64,000 nt of DNA from Prosopocoilus inquinatus. Taxonomy: Eukaryota; Arthropoda; Insecta; Coleoptera; Lucanidae. The notes under the pieces are model-generated. The model saw only the letters and a list, made by a program, of their open reading frames with translations. It had not been told where the DNA came from and searched no databases. Shown piece after piece: positions 52,626-64,000 of the stretch. Location of the stretch: assembly GCA_036172665.1 (NCBI GenBank), contig CM069873.1:41696001-41760000 (forward strand), read 5' to 3'. The position numbers were made by a program, and so were the translations under genes. Each line of letters opens with the position of its first letter. Positions within the stretch are counted from its first letter, which is position 1.

Positions 52626-55600
52626 AGTATCTCTGATGTGAGATAAAAAGTTCTCGGACGCAGCAGAAGCTGGAAATAGTTTTGAACGAAACAACACGTA
52701 TTATCGTTGTTCCTGTGATGTATCTAATCGATCCTTACTTATCTATCATGTTATTTGAAGTTTGGATGGTCTCCAGTAACTCTGATGTGAGATATAAAGT
52801 TTTCGGACGCAGCAGAAGCTGGAGATAGTTTTAAACGAAACAACACGCATTAGCGTTGTTCCTGTGATGTATCTAATCGATCCTTACTCATCTATCATGT
52901 TATTTTTCGTTTCGATGGACTCCAGTAAACTCTGATGTGAGATACAAAGTTTTCGGACGCAGCAGAAGCTGGAAATAGTTTTGAACGAAACAACACGTAT
53001 TAGCGTTGTTCCTGTGATGTATCTAATCGATCCTTACTCATCTATCATGTTATTTGACGTATCGATGGACTCTAGTAACTCTGATGTGAGATACGAAGTT
53101 TTAGGGCGCAGCAGGAGCTGGAAATAGTTTTAAACGAAGCAACACGTATTATCGATGTTCCTGTGATGTATCTAATCGATCCTTACTCATCTATCATGTT
53201 ATTTGACGTTTCGATGGACTCTAGTAACTCTGATGTGAGATACGAAGTTTTTGGACGCAGCAGGAGCTGGAAATAGTTTTAAACGAAACAACACGTATTA
53301 GCGTTGTTCCTGTGATGTATCTAATCGTTCCTTACTCATCTATCATGTTATTTGACGTTTGGATGGACTCCAGTAACTCTGATGTGAGATACAAAGTTCT
53401 CGGACGCAGCAGAAGCTGGAAATAGTTTTGAACGAAACAACACGTATTAGCGTTGTTCCTGTGATGTATCTAATCGATTCTTACTTATCTATCATGTTAT
53501 TTGACGTTTGGATGGACTCCAGTAACTCTGATGTGAGATACAAAATTTTCGGACGCAGCAGAAGCCGGAAATAGTTTTAAACGAAACAACACGCATTAGC
53601 GTTGTTCCTGTGATGTATTTAATCGATCCTTACTCATCTATCATGTTATTTGACGTTTCGATGGACTCCAGTAACTCTAATGTGAGATACGAAATTTTCG
53701 GACGCAGCAGGAGCTGGAAATAGTTTTAAACGAAACAACACGCATTAGCGTTGTTCCTGTGATGTATCTAATCGATCCTTACTCATCTATCATGTTATTT
53801 GACGCTTGAATGGACTCCAGTAACTCTGATGTGAGATACAAAGTTCTCGGACGCAGCAGAAGCTGGAAATAGTTTTGAACGAAACAACACGTATTAGCGT
53901 TGTTCCTGTGATGTATCTAATCGATCCTTACTTATCTACTATGTTATTTGACGTTTCGATGGACTCCAGTAACTCTGATGTGAGAGACGAAATTTTCGAA
54001 CGCAGCAGAATCTGGAAATAGTTTTAAATGAAACAACACGCATTAGCGTTGTTCCTGTGATGTATCTAATCGATCCTTACTCATCTATCATGTTATTTGA
54101 CGTTTCGATGGACTCTAGTAACTCTGATGTGAGATACGAAGTTTTTGGACGCAGCAGGAGCTGGAAATAGTTTTAAACGAAACAACACGTATTAGCGTTG
54201 TTCCTGTGATGTATCTAATCGATCCTTACTTATCTACTATGTTATTTGACATTTCGATGGACTCCAGTAACTCTGATGGGAGATACGAAATTTTCGAACG
54301 CAGCAGAATCTGGAAATAGTTTTAAATGAAACAACACGCATTAGCGTTGTTCCTGTGATGTATCTAATCGATCCTTACTCATCTATCATGTTATTTGACG
54401 TTTCGATGGACTCTAGTAACTCTGATGTGAGATACGAAGTTTTAGGGCGCAGCAGGAGCTGGAAATAGTTTTAAACGAAGCAACACGTATTATCGATGTT
54501 CCTGTGATGTATCTAATCGATCCTTACTCATCTATCATGTTATTTGACGTTTCGATGGACTCTAGTAACTCTGATGTGAGATACGAAGTTTTTGGACGCA
54601 GCAGGAGCTGGAAATAGTTTTAAACGAAACAACACGTATTAGCGTTGTTCCTGTGATGTATCTAATCGTTCCTTACTCATCTATCATGTTATTTGACGTT
54701 TGGATGGACTCCAGTAACTCTGATGTGAGATACAAAGTTCTCGGACGCAGCAGAAGCTGGAAATAGTTTTGAACGAAACAACACGTATTAGCGTTGTTCC
54801 TGTGATGTATCTAATCGATTCTTACTTATCTATCATGTTATTTGACGTTTGGATGGACTCCAGTAACTCTGATGTGAGATACAAAATTTTCGGACGCAGC
54901 AGAAGCCGGAAATAGTTTTAAACGAAACAACACGCATTAGCGTTGTTCCTGTGATGTATTTAATCGATCCTTACTCATCTATCATGTTATTTGACGTTTC
55001 GATGGACTCCAGTAACTCTAATGTGAGATACGAAATTTTCGGACGCAGCAGGAGCTGGAAATAGTTTTAAACGAAACAACACGCATTAGCGTTGTTCCTG
55101 TGATGTATCTAATCGATCCTTACTCATCTATCATGTTATTTGACGCTTGAATGGACTCCAGTAACTCTGATGTGAGATACAAAGTTCTCGGACGCAGCAG
55201 AAGCTGGAAATAGTTTTGAACGAAACAACACGTATTAGCGTTGTTCCTGTGATGTATCTAATCGATCCTTACTTATCTACTATGTTATTTGACGTTTCGA
55301 TGGACTCCAGTAACTCTGATGTGAGAGACGAAATTTTCGAACGCAGCAGAATCTGGAAATAGTTTTAAATGAAACAACACGCATTAGCGTTGTTCCTGTG
55401 ATGTATCTAATCGATCCTTACTCATCTATCATGTTATTTGACGTTTCGATGGACTCTAGTAACTCTGATGTGAGATACGAAGTTTTTGGACGCAGCAGGA
55501 GCTGGAAATAATTTTAAACGAAACAACACGTATTAGCGTTGTTCCTGTGATGTATCTAATCGTTCCTTACTCATCTATCATGTTATTTGATGTTTGGATG

Positions 55601-58600
55601 GACTCCAGTAACTCTGATGTGAGATACAAAGTTCTCGGACGCAGCAGAAGCTGGAAATAGTTTTGAACGAAACAACACGTATTAGCGTTGTTCCTGTGAT
55701 GTATCTAATCGATTCTTACTTATCTATCATGTTATTTGACGTTTGGATGGACTCCAGTAACTCTGATGTGAGATACAAAATTTTCGGACGCAGCAGAAGC
55801 TGGAAATAGTTTTAAACGAAACAACACGCATTAGCGTTGTTCCTGTGATGTATCTAATCGATCCTTACTCATCTATCATGTTATTTGACGTTTCGATGGA
55901 CTCCAGTAACTCTAATGTGAGATACGAAATTTTCGGACGCAGCAGGAGCTGGAAATAGTTTTAAACGAAACAACACGTATTAGCGTTGTTCCTGTGATGT
56001 ATCTAATCGATTCTTACTCATCTATCATGTTATTTGACGTTTGGATGGACTCCAGTAACTCTGATGTGAGATACAAAGTATTCGGACGCAGCAGAAGCTC
56101 GAGATAGTTTTAAACGATACAACACGCATTAGCGTTTTTCCTGTGATGTATCTAATCGATCCTTACTCATCTATCATGTTATTTGGCGTTTCGATGGACT
56201 CCAGTAACTCTGATGTGAGATACAAAGTTTTCGGACGCAGCAGAAGCTGGAAATAGTTTTAAACGAAGCAACACGCATTAGCGTTGTTCCTGTGATGTAT
56301 CTAATCGATCCTTACTCATCTATCATGTTATTTGACGTTTCGAAGGACTCTAGTAACTCTGATGTGAGATACGAAGTTTTTGGACGCAGCAGGAGCTGGA
56401 AACAGTTTTAAACGAAACAACACGTATTAGCGTTGTTCCTGTGATATATCTAATCGATCCTTATTTATCTATCATGTTATTTGACGTTTCGATGGACTCT
56501 AGTAACCCTGATGTGACATACGAAGTTTTTGGGCGCAGCAGGAGCTGGAAATAGTTTTAAAAGAAGCAACACGTATTAGCGTTGTTCCTGTGATGTATCT
56601 AATCGATCCTTACTTAGCTACTATGTTATTTGACGTTTCGATGGAATCCAGTAACTCTGATGTGAGATACAAAGTATTCGGACGCAGCAGAAGCTCGAGA
56701 TAGTTTTAAACGATACAACACGCATTAGCGTTGTTCCTGTGATGTATCTAATCGATCCTTACTCATCTATCATGTTAATTGTCGTTTCGATGGACTCCAG
56801 TAACTCTGATGTGAGATACAAAGTTTTCGGACGCAGCAGAAGCTGGAAATAGTTTTAAACGAAACAACACGCATTAGCGTTGTTCCTGTGATGTATCTAA
56901 TCGATCCTTACTCATCTATCATGTTATTTGACGTGTCGATGGACTCCGGAAACTCTAATGTGAGATACGAAATTTTCGGACGCAGCAGGAGCTGGAAATA
57001 GTTTTAAACGAAACAACACGCATTAGCATTGTTCCTATGATGTATCTAATCGATCCTTACTCATCAATCAAGTTATTTGACGTTTGAATGGACTCCAGTA
57101 ACTCTGATGTGAGATACAAAGTTCTCGGACGCAGCAGAAGCTGGAAATAGTTTTGAACGAAACAACACGTATTAGCGTTGTTCCTGTGATGTATCTAATC
57201 GATCCTTACTTATCTACTATGTTATTTGACGTTTCGATGGACTCCAGTAACTCTGATGTGAGAGACGAAATTTTCGAACGCAGCAGAATCTGGAAATAGT
57301 TTTAAATGAAACAACACGCATTAGCGTTGTTCCTGTGATGTATCTAATCGATCCTTACTCATCTATCATGTTATTTGACGTTTCGATGGACTCTAGTAAT
57401 CTGATGTGAGATACGAAGTTTTTGGACGCAGCAGGAGCTGGAAATAGTTTTAAACGAAACAACACGTATTAGCGTTGTTCCTGTGATGTATCTAATCGAT
57501 CCTTACTCATCTATCATGTTATTTGACGTTTGGATGGACTCCAGTTCCTCTGATGTGAGATACAAAGTTCTCGGACGCAGCAGAAGCTGGAAATAGTTTT
57601 AAACGAAACAACACGCATTAGCGTTGTTCCTGTGATGTATCTAATCGATCCTTACTCATCTATCATGTTATTTGGCGTTTCGATGGACTCCAGTAACTCT
57701 GATGTGAGATACGAAGTTTTTGGACGCAGCAGGAGCTGGAAATAGTTTTAAACGAAACAACACGCATTAGCGTTGTTCCTGTGATATATCTAATCGATCC
57801 TTACTCATCTATCATGTTATTTGACGTTTGGATGGACTCTAGTAACTCTGATGTGAGATAAGAAGTTTTTGGACGCAGCAGGAGCTGGAAATAGTTTTAA
57901 ACGAAACAACACGCATTAGCGTTTTTTGTGTGATGTATCTAATCGATCCTTATTTATCTATCATGTTATTTGACGTTTCGATGGACTCTAGTAACTCTGA
58001 TGTAAGATACGAAGTTTTTGGGCGCAGCAGGAGCTGGAAATAGTTTTAAACGAAACAACACGTATTAGCGTTGTTCCTGTGATGTATCTAATCGATCCTT
58101 ATTTATCTATCATGTTATTTGATGTTTCGATGGACTCTAGTAACTCTGATGTGAGATACGAAGTTTTTGGACGCAGCAAGAGCTGGAAATAGTTTTAAAG
58201 GAAACAACACGTATTAGCGTTGTTCCTGTGATGTATCTAATCGATCCTTATTTATCTATCATATTATTTGACGTATCGATGGACTCTAGTAACTCTGATG
58301 TGAGATACGAAGTTTTTGGGTGCAGCAGGAGCTGGAAATAGTTTTAAACGAAGCAACACGTATTAGCGTTGTTCTTGTGATGTATCTAATAGATCCTTAC
58401 TTAGCTACTATGTTATTTGACGTTTCGATGGACTCCAGTAACTCTAATGTGAGATACGAAATTTTCGGACGCAGCAGAAGCTGGAAATAGTTTTAAACGA
58501 AACAACACGCATTAGCGTTGTTCCTTTGATGTATCTAATCGATCCTTATTTATCTATCATGTTATTTGACGTTTGAATGGACTCCAGTAACTCTGATGTG

Positions 58601-58860
58601 AGATACAAAGTTCTCGGACGCAGCAGAAGCTGGAAATAGTTTTGAACGAAACAACACGTATTAGCGTTGTTCCTGTGATGTATCTAATAGATCCTTACTT
58701 ATCTACTATGTTATTTGACATTTCGATGGACTCCAGTAACTTTGATGGGAGATACGAAATTTTCGGACGCAGCAGAAGCTGGAAATAGTTTTAAACGAAA
58801 CAACACGCATTAGCGTTGTTCCTTTGATGTATCTAATCGATCCTTATTTATCTATCATGT
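52600..58860 (+). repeat. 42-monomer (6,258 bp) unit, copy 1
   Basis: Offset 6,258 = 42 x 149 aligns this stretch with 58,858 onward. Anchors are GAGATAAAAAG (52,640 and 58,898), the 1-bp insertion (52,925 and 59,183), GGAAATAATTTTAAAC (55,504 and 61,762), the XhoI pair (56,098/56,694 and 62,356/62,952) and the AGTAATCTG deletion (57,396 and 63,654). I noticed no mismatch. Within it, ~55,390-58,750 is also a copy of ~39,743-43,103 (offset 15,647). The copies join in the monomers near 58,710-58,870, which carry AACTTTGATGGG and GATGTATCTAATAGATCC. Confidence 0.92.
53060..55507 (+). repeat. 9-monomer (1,341 bp) tandem duplication, first occurrence
   Basis: The GAAGTTTTAGGGCGC monomer starts at 53,050 and 54,391, 1,341 = 9 x 149 apart. 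Both are followed by ATTATCGATG, ATCGTTCC, CAAAATTTTC with AGAAGCCGG, GATGTATTTAATCG, GACGCTTGAATGG and GAGAGACG monomers. The first copy has GACGTATCG and the second GACGTTTCG at the start, so the junction monomer is a hybrid. The join at about 54,280 fuses GATGGGAG to GAAATTTTCGAACGC. Identity ends at 55,507. Confidence 0.9.
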
Positions 58861-59317
58861 TATTTGACGTTTGGATGGACTCCAGTATCTCTGATGTGAG
58901 ATAAAAAGTTCTCGGACGCAGCAGAAGCTGGAAATAGTTTTGAACGAAACAACACGTATTATCGTTGTTCCTGTGATGTATCTAATCGATCCTTACTTAT
59001 CTATCATGTTATTTGAAGTTTGGATGGTCTCCAGTAACTCTGATGTGAGATATAAAGTTTTCGGACGCAGCAGAAGCTGGAGATAGTTTTAAACGAAACA
59101 ACACGCATTAGCGTTGTTCCTGTGATGTATCTAATCGATCCTTACTCATCTATCATGTTATTTTTCGTTTCGATGGACTCCAGTAAACTCTGATGTGAGA
59201 TACAAAGTTTTCGGACGCAGCAGAAGCTGGAAATAGTTTTGAACGAAACAACACGTATTAGCGTTGTTCCTGTGATGTATCTAATCGATCCTTACTCATC
59301 TATCATGTTATTTGACG

Positions 59318-61765
59318 TATCGATGGACTCTAGTAACTCTGATGTGAGATACGAAGTTTTAGGGCGCAGCAGGAGCTGGAAATAGTTTTAAACGAAGCAA
59401 CACGTATTATCGATGTTCCTGTGATGTATCTAATCGATCCTTACTCATCTATCATGTTATTTGACGTTTCGATGGACTCTAGTAACTCTGATGTGAGATA
59501 CGAAGTTTTTGGACGCAGCAGGAGCTGGAAATAGTTTTAAACGAAACAACACGTATTAGCGTTGTTCCTGTGATGTATCTAATCGTTCCTTACTCATCTA
59601 TCATGTTATTTGACGTTTGGATGGACTCCAGTAACTCTGATGTGAGATACAAAGTTCTCGGACGCAGCAGAAGCTGGAAATAGTTTTGAACGAAACAACA
59701 CGTATTAGCGTTGTTCCTGTGATGTATCTAATCGATTCTTACTTATCTATCATGTTATTTGACGTTTGGATGGACTCCAGTAACTCTGATGTGAGATACA
59801 AAATTTTCGGACGCAGCAGAAGCCGGAAATAGTTTTAAACGAAACAACACGCATTAGCGTTGTTCCTGTGATGTATTTAATCGATCCTTACTCATCTATC
59901 ATGTTATTTGACGTTTCGATGGACTCCAGTAACTCTAATGTGAGATACGAAATTTTCGGACGCAGCAGGAGCTGGAAATAGTTTTAAACGAAACAACACG
60001 CATTAGCGTTGTTCCTGTGATGTATCTAATCGATCCTTACTCATCTATCATGTTATTTGACGCTTGAATGGACTCCAGTAACTCTGATGTGAGATACAAA
60101 GTTCTCGGACGCAGCAGAAGCTGGAAATAGTTTTGAACGAAACAACACGTATTAGCGTTGTTCCTGTGATGTATCTAATCGATCCTTACTTATCTACTAT
60201 GTTATTTGACGTTTCGATGGACTCCAGTAACTCTGATGTGAGAGACGAAATTTTCGAACGCAGCAGAATCTGGAAATAGTTTTAAATGAAACAACACGCA
60301 TTAGCGTTGTTCCTGTGATGTATCTAATCGATCCTTACTCATCTATCATGTTATTTGACGTTTCGATGGACTCTAGTAACTCTGATGTGAGATACGAAGT
60401 TTTTGGACGCAGCAGGAGCTGGAAATAGTTTTAAACGAAACAACACGTATTAGCGTTGTTCCTGTGATGTATCTAATCGATCCTTACTTATCTACTATGT
60501 TATTTGACATTTCGATGGACTCCAGTAACTCTGATGGGAGATACGAAATTTTCGAACGCAGCAGAATCTGGAAATAGTTTTAAATGAAACAACACGCATT
60601 AGCGTTGTTCCTGTGATGTATCTAATCGATCCTTACTCATCTATCATGTTATTTGACGTTTCGATGGACTCTAGTAACTCTGATGTGAGATACGAAGTTT
60701 TAGGGCGCAGCAGGAGCTGGAAATAGTTTTAAACGAAGCAACACGTATTATCGATGTTCCTGTGATGTATCTAATCGATCCTTACTCATCTATCATGTTA
60801 TTTGACGTTTCGATGGACTCTAGTAACTCTGATGTGAGATACGAAGTTTTTGGACGCAGCAGGAGCTGGAAATAGTTTTAAACGAAACAACACGTATTAG
60901 CGTTGTTCCTGTGATGTATCTAATCGTTCCTTACTCATCTATCATGTTATTTGACGTTTGGATGGACTCCAGTAACTCTGATGTGAGATACAAAGTTCTC
61001 GGACGCAGCAGAAGCTGGAAATAGTTTTGAACGAAACAACACGTATTAGCGTTGTTCCTGTGATGTATCTAATCGATTCTTACTTATCTATCATGTTATT
61101 TGACGTTTGGATGGACTCCAGTAACTCTGATGTGAGATACAAAATTTTCGGACGCAGCAGAAGCCGGAAATAGTTTTAAACGAAACAACACGCATTAGCG
61201 TTGTTCCTGTGATGTATTTAATCGATCCTTACTCATCTATCATGTTATTTGACGTTTCGATGGACTCCAGTAACTCTAATGTGAGATACGAAATTTTCGG
61301 ACGCAGCAGGAGCTGGAAATAGTTTTAAACGAAACAACACGCATTAGCGTTGTTCCTGTGATGTATCTAATCGATCCTTACTCATCTATCATGTTATTTG
61401 ACGCTTGAATGGACTCCAGTAACTCTGATGTGAGATACAAAGTTCTCGGACGCAGCAGAAGCTGGAAATAGTTTTGAACGAAACAACACGTATTAGCGTT
61501 GTTCCTGTGATGTATCTAATCGATCCTTACTTATCTACTATGTTATTTGACGTTTCGATGGACTCCAGTAACTCTGATGTGAGAGACGAAATTTTCGAAC
61601 GCAGCAGAATCTGGAAATAGTTTTAAATGAAACAACACGCATTAGCGTTGTTCCTGTGATGTATCTAATCGATCCTTACTCATCTATCATGTTATTTGAC
61701 GTTTCGATGGACTCTAGTAACTCTGATGTGAGATACGAAGTTTTTGGACGCAGCAGGAGCTGGAA
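59318..61765 (+). repeat. 9-monomer (1,341 bp) tandem duplication, second occurrence
   Basis: This is the same doublet as at 53,060-55,507, displaced by 6,258 bp (GAAGTTTTAGGGCGC monomers starting 59,308 and 60,649). The 9-mer duplication therefore came before the 42-mer duplication. Confidence 0.9.
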
Positions 61766-63925
61766 ATAATTTTAAACGAAACAACACGTATTAGCGTTGT
61801 TCCTGTGATGTATCTAATCGTTCCTTACTCATCTATCATGTTATTTGATGTTTGGATGGACTCCAGTAACTCTGATGTGAGATACAAAGTTCTCGGACGC
61901 AGCAGAAGCTGGAAATAGTTTTGAACGAAACAACACGTATTAGCGTTGTTCCTGTGATGTATCTAATCGATTCTTACTTATCTATCATGTTATTTGACGT
62001 TTGGATGGACTCCAGTAACTCTGATGTGAGATACAAAATTTTCGGACGCAGCAGAAGCTGGAAATAGTTTTAAACGAAACAACACGCATTAGCGTTGTTC
62101 CTGTGATGTATCTAATCGATCCTTACTCATCTATCATGTTATTTGACGTTTCGATGGACTCCAGTAACTCTAATGTGAGATACGAAATTTTCGGACGCAG
62201 CAGGAGCTGGAAATAGTTTTAAACGAAACAACACGTATTAGCGTTGTTCCTGTGATGTATCTAATCGATTCTTACTCATCTATCATGTTATTTGACGTTT
62301 GGATGGACTCCAGTAACTCTGATGTGAGATACAAAGTATTCGGACGCAGCAGAAGCTCGAGATAGTTTTAAACGATACAACACGCATTAGCGTTTTTCCT
62401 GTGATGTATCTAATCGATCCTTACTCATCTATCATGTTATTTGGCGTTTCGATGGACTCCAGTAACTCTGATGTGAGATACAAAGTTTTCGGACGCAGCA
62501 GAAGCTGGAAATAGTTTTAAACGAAGCAACACGCATTAGCGTTGTTCCTGTGATGTATCTAATCGATCCTTACTCATCTATCATGTTATTTGACGTTTCG
62601 AAGGACTCTAGTAACTCTGATGTGAGATACGAAGTTTTTGGACGCAGCAGGAGCTGGAAACAGTTTTAAACGAAACAACACGTATTAGCGTTGTTCCTGT
62701 GATATATCTAATCGATCCTTATTTATCTATCATGTTATTTGACGTTTCGATGGACTCTAGTAACCCTGATGTGACATACGAAGTTTTTGGGCGCAGCAGG
62801 AGCTGGAAATAGTTTTAAAAGAAGCAACACGTATTAGCGTTGTTCCTGTGATGTATCTAATCGATCCTTACTTAGCTACTATGTTATTTGACGTTTCGAT
62901 GGAATCCAGTAACTCTGATGTGAGATACAAAGTATTCGGACGCAGCAGAAGCTCGAGATAGTTTTAAACGATACAACACGCATTAGCGTTGTTCCTGTGA
63001 TGTATCTAATCGATCCTTACTCATCTATCATGTTAATTGTCGTTTCGATGGACTCCAGTAACTCTGATGTGAGATACAAAGTTTTCGGACGCAGCAGAAG
63101 CTGGAAATAGTTTTAAACGAAACAACACGCATTAGCGTTGTTCCTGTGATGTATCTAATCGATCCTTACTCATCTATCATGTTATTTGACGTGTCGATGG
63201 ACTCCGGAAACTCTAATGTGAGATACGAAATTTTCGGACGCAGCAGGAGCTGGAAATAGTTTTAAACGAAACAACACGCATTAGCATTGTTCCTATGATG
63301 TATCTAATCGATCCTTACTCATCAATCAAGTTATTTGACGTTTGAATGGACTCCAGTAACTCTGATGTGAGATACAAAGTTCTCGGACGCAGCAGAAGCT
63401 GGAAATAGTTTTGAACGAAACAACACGTATTAGCGTTGTTCCTGTGATGTATCTAATCGATCCTTACTTATCTACTATGTTATTTGACGTTTCGATGGAC
63501 TCCAGTAACTCTGATGTGAGAGACGAAATTTTCGAACGCAGCAGAATCTGGAAATAGTTTTAAATGAAACAACACGCATTAGCGTTGTTCCTGTGATGTA
63601 TCTAATCGATCCTTACTCATCTATCATGTTATTTGACGTTTCGATGGACTCTAGTAATCTGATGTGAGATACGAAGTTTTTGGACGCAGCAGGAGCTGGA
63701 AATAGTTTTAAACGAAACAACACGTATTAGCGTTGTTCCTGTGATGTATCTAATCGATCCTTACTCATCTATCATGTTATTTGACGTTTGGATGGACTCC
63801 AGTTCCTCTGATGTGAGATACAAAGTTCTCGGACGCAGCAGAAGCTGGAAATAGTTTTAAACGAAACAACACGCATTAGCGTTGTTCCTGTGATGTATCT
63901 AATCGATCCTTACTCATCTATCATG

Positions 63926-64000
63926 TTATTTGGCGTTTCGATGGACTCCAGTAACTCTGATGTGAGATACGAAGTTTTTGGACGCAGCAGGAGCTGGAAA
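63926..64000 (+). repeat. Partial last monomer
   Basis: These are the first 75 bp of a TTTGGCG/GATACGAAG monomer, matching 57,668-57,742. The array clearly continues past the window. Confidence 0.95.

Larger units (their letters stand above)
1..64000 (+). repeat. Satellite DNA array, 149-bp monomer, ~430 copies
   Basis: Every base belongs to a head-to-tail array of one 149-bp monomer in a single orientation. Monomers, counted from TTATTTGACG, start at 1, 150, 299, 448, 597 and so on. Landmarks in a consensus monomer are: TTTCGATGGACTC at 11-23; GAGATACGAAG at 39-49; GCAGCAGGAGCTGG at 59-72; TTTTAAACGAAAC at 79-91; a dyad at 89-110; and ATCGATCC at 127-134, which contains a ClaI site. The consensus has about 58 G+C of 149 and 8 CpG. 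Register is kept throughout; the only length changes seen are two 71-bp deletions, nine 1-bp deletions and six 1-bp insertions, and with these the arithmetic closes exactly on 430 monomers. Monomers fall into recurring subtypes (TTTCG/TTTGG/TTTGA/TTGCG at 11-15, CTCC/CTCT at 21-24, GATACAAAG/GATACGAAG/GAGACGAAA, AGCAGAAGC/AGCAGGAGC). I do not recognise the family. Centromeric or heterochromatic location is inference from the architecture. Confidence 0.98.
58861..64000 (+). repeat. 42-monomer (6,258 bp) unit, copy 2, cut by the window edge
   Basis: This copy follows the previous unit base for base from about 58,860 to the end of the window. It should continue for about 1.1 kb beyond it if complete. 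No gene lies in it. Whether a third copy follows cannot be seen. Confidence 0.9.

Noticed and set aside
1..64000. CRISPR array
   Set aside because: The repeat is far too long, and no short repeat alternates with unique spacers; all intervening sequence is also repeated.
1..64000. Human-type alpha satellite or another satellite that I know
   Set aside because: The monomer length (149, not 171) and sequence do not match alpha satellite, and I recognise no other family, so no name is given.
1..64000. rDNA spacer, tRNA clusters, telomere repeats, LTR or TIR transposons
   Set aside because: I saw no tRNA or rRNA sequence, no short telomere-like repeat, and no terminal repeats, target-site duplications or transposase frames on either strand.

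Overview
The whole 64 kb window is one uninterrupted satellite DNA array. A 149-bp monomer repeats head to tail on the same strand from the first base to the last. I found no unique sequence, gene, RNA gene, transposon or inversion, and both ends lie inside the array, so its true length exceeds 64 kb. The bookkeeping closes exactly. Taking each monomer from its TTATTTGACG start, position 1 to position 63,926 spans 63,925 bp. Adding two 71-bp deletions and nine 1-bp deletions, and removing six 1-bp insertions, gives 64,070 = 430 x 149. The window therefore holds 430 monomers (two truncated to 78 bp) plus the first 75 bp of another.

The sequence looks eukaryotic, from centromeric or other constitutive heterochromatin: long tandem arrays, a near-nucleosome monomer length and many monomer subtypes arranged in higher-order patterns. 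I do not recognise the satellite family and cannot name a species. The consensus monomer is about 39% GC with 8 CpG (about 5.6 expected), so CpG is not depleted. That argues mildly against a heavily methylated germline such as vertebrates or many plants, and is compatible with an invertebrate.

The array is not a simple higher-order repeat of fixed length. It is a nested set of tandem segmental duplications, nearly all whole multiples of 149 bp. They are: a 7-monomer (1,043 bp) doublet at ~80-2,173; a 2,759-bp doublet at ~3,010-8,542 carrying the 71-bp deletion; a second 7-monomer doublet at ~9,490-11,700; a 4-monomer (596 bp) doublet at ~12,223-13,320; a very large 91-monomer (13,558 bp) doublet at ~14,865-42,000, each copy enclosing a 24-monomer (3,576 bp) doublet; an 11-monomer (1,639 bp) doublet at ~49,450-52,625; and a 42-monomer (6,258 bp) doublet from ~52,600 running off the right edge, each copy enclosing a 9-monomer (1,341 bp) doublet. 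Between these lie linkers built from the same subtypes.

Nothing in the window is convincingly coding. The only open frames of note (two identical 63-codon frames) are created by the 71-bp deletion, which splices two satellite reading phases. The points worth following are the hierarchical duplication history, the inherited 1-bp indel barcodes, a conserved dyad (imperfect hairpin) in every monomer and a weak CENP-B-box-like match.
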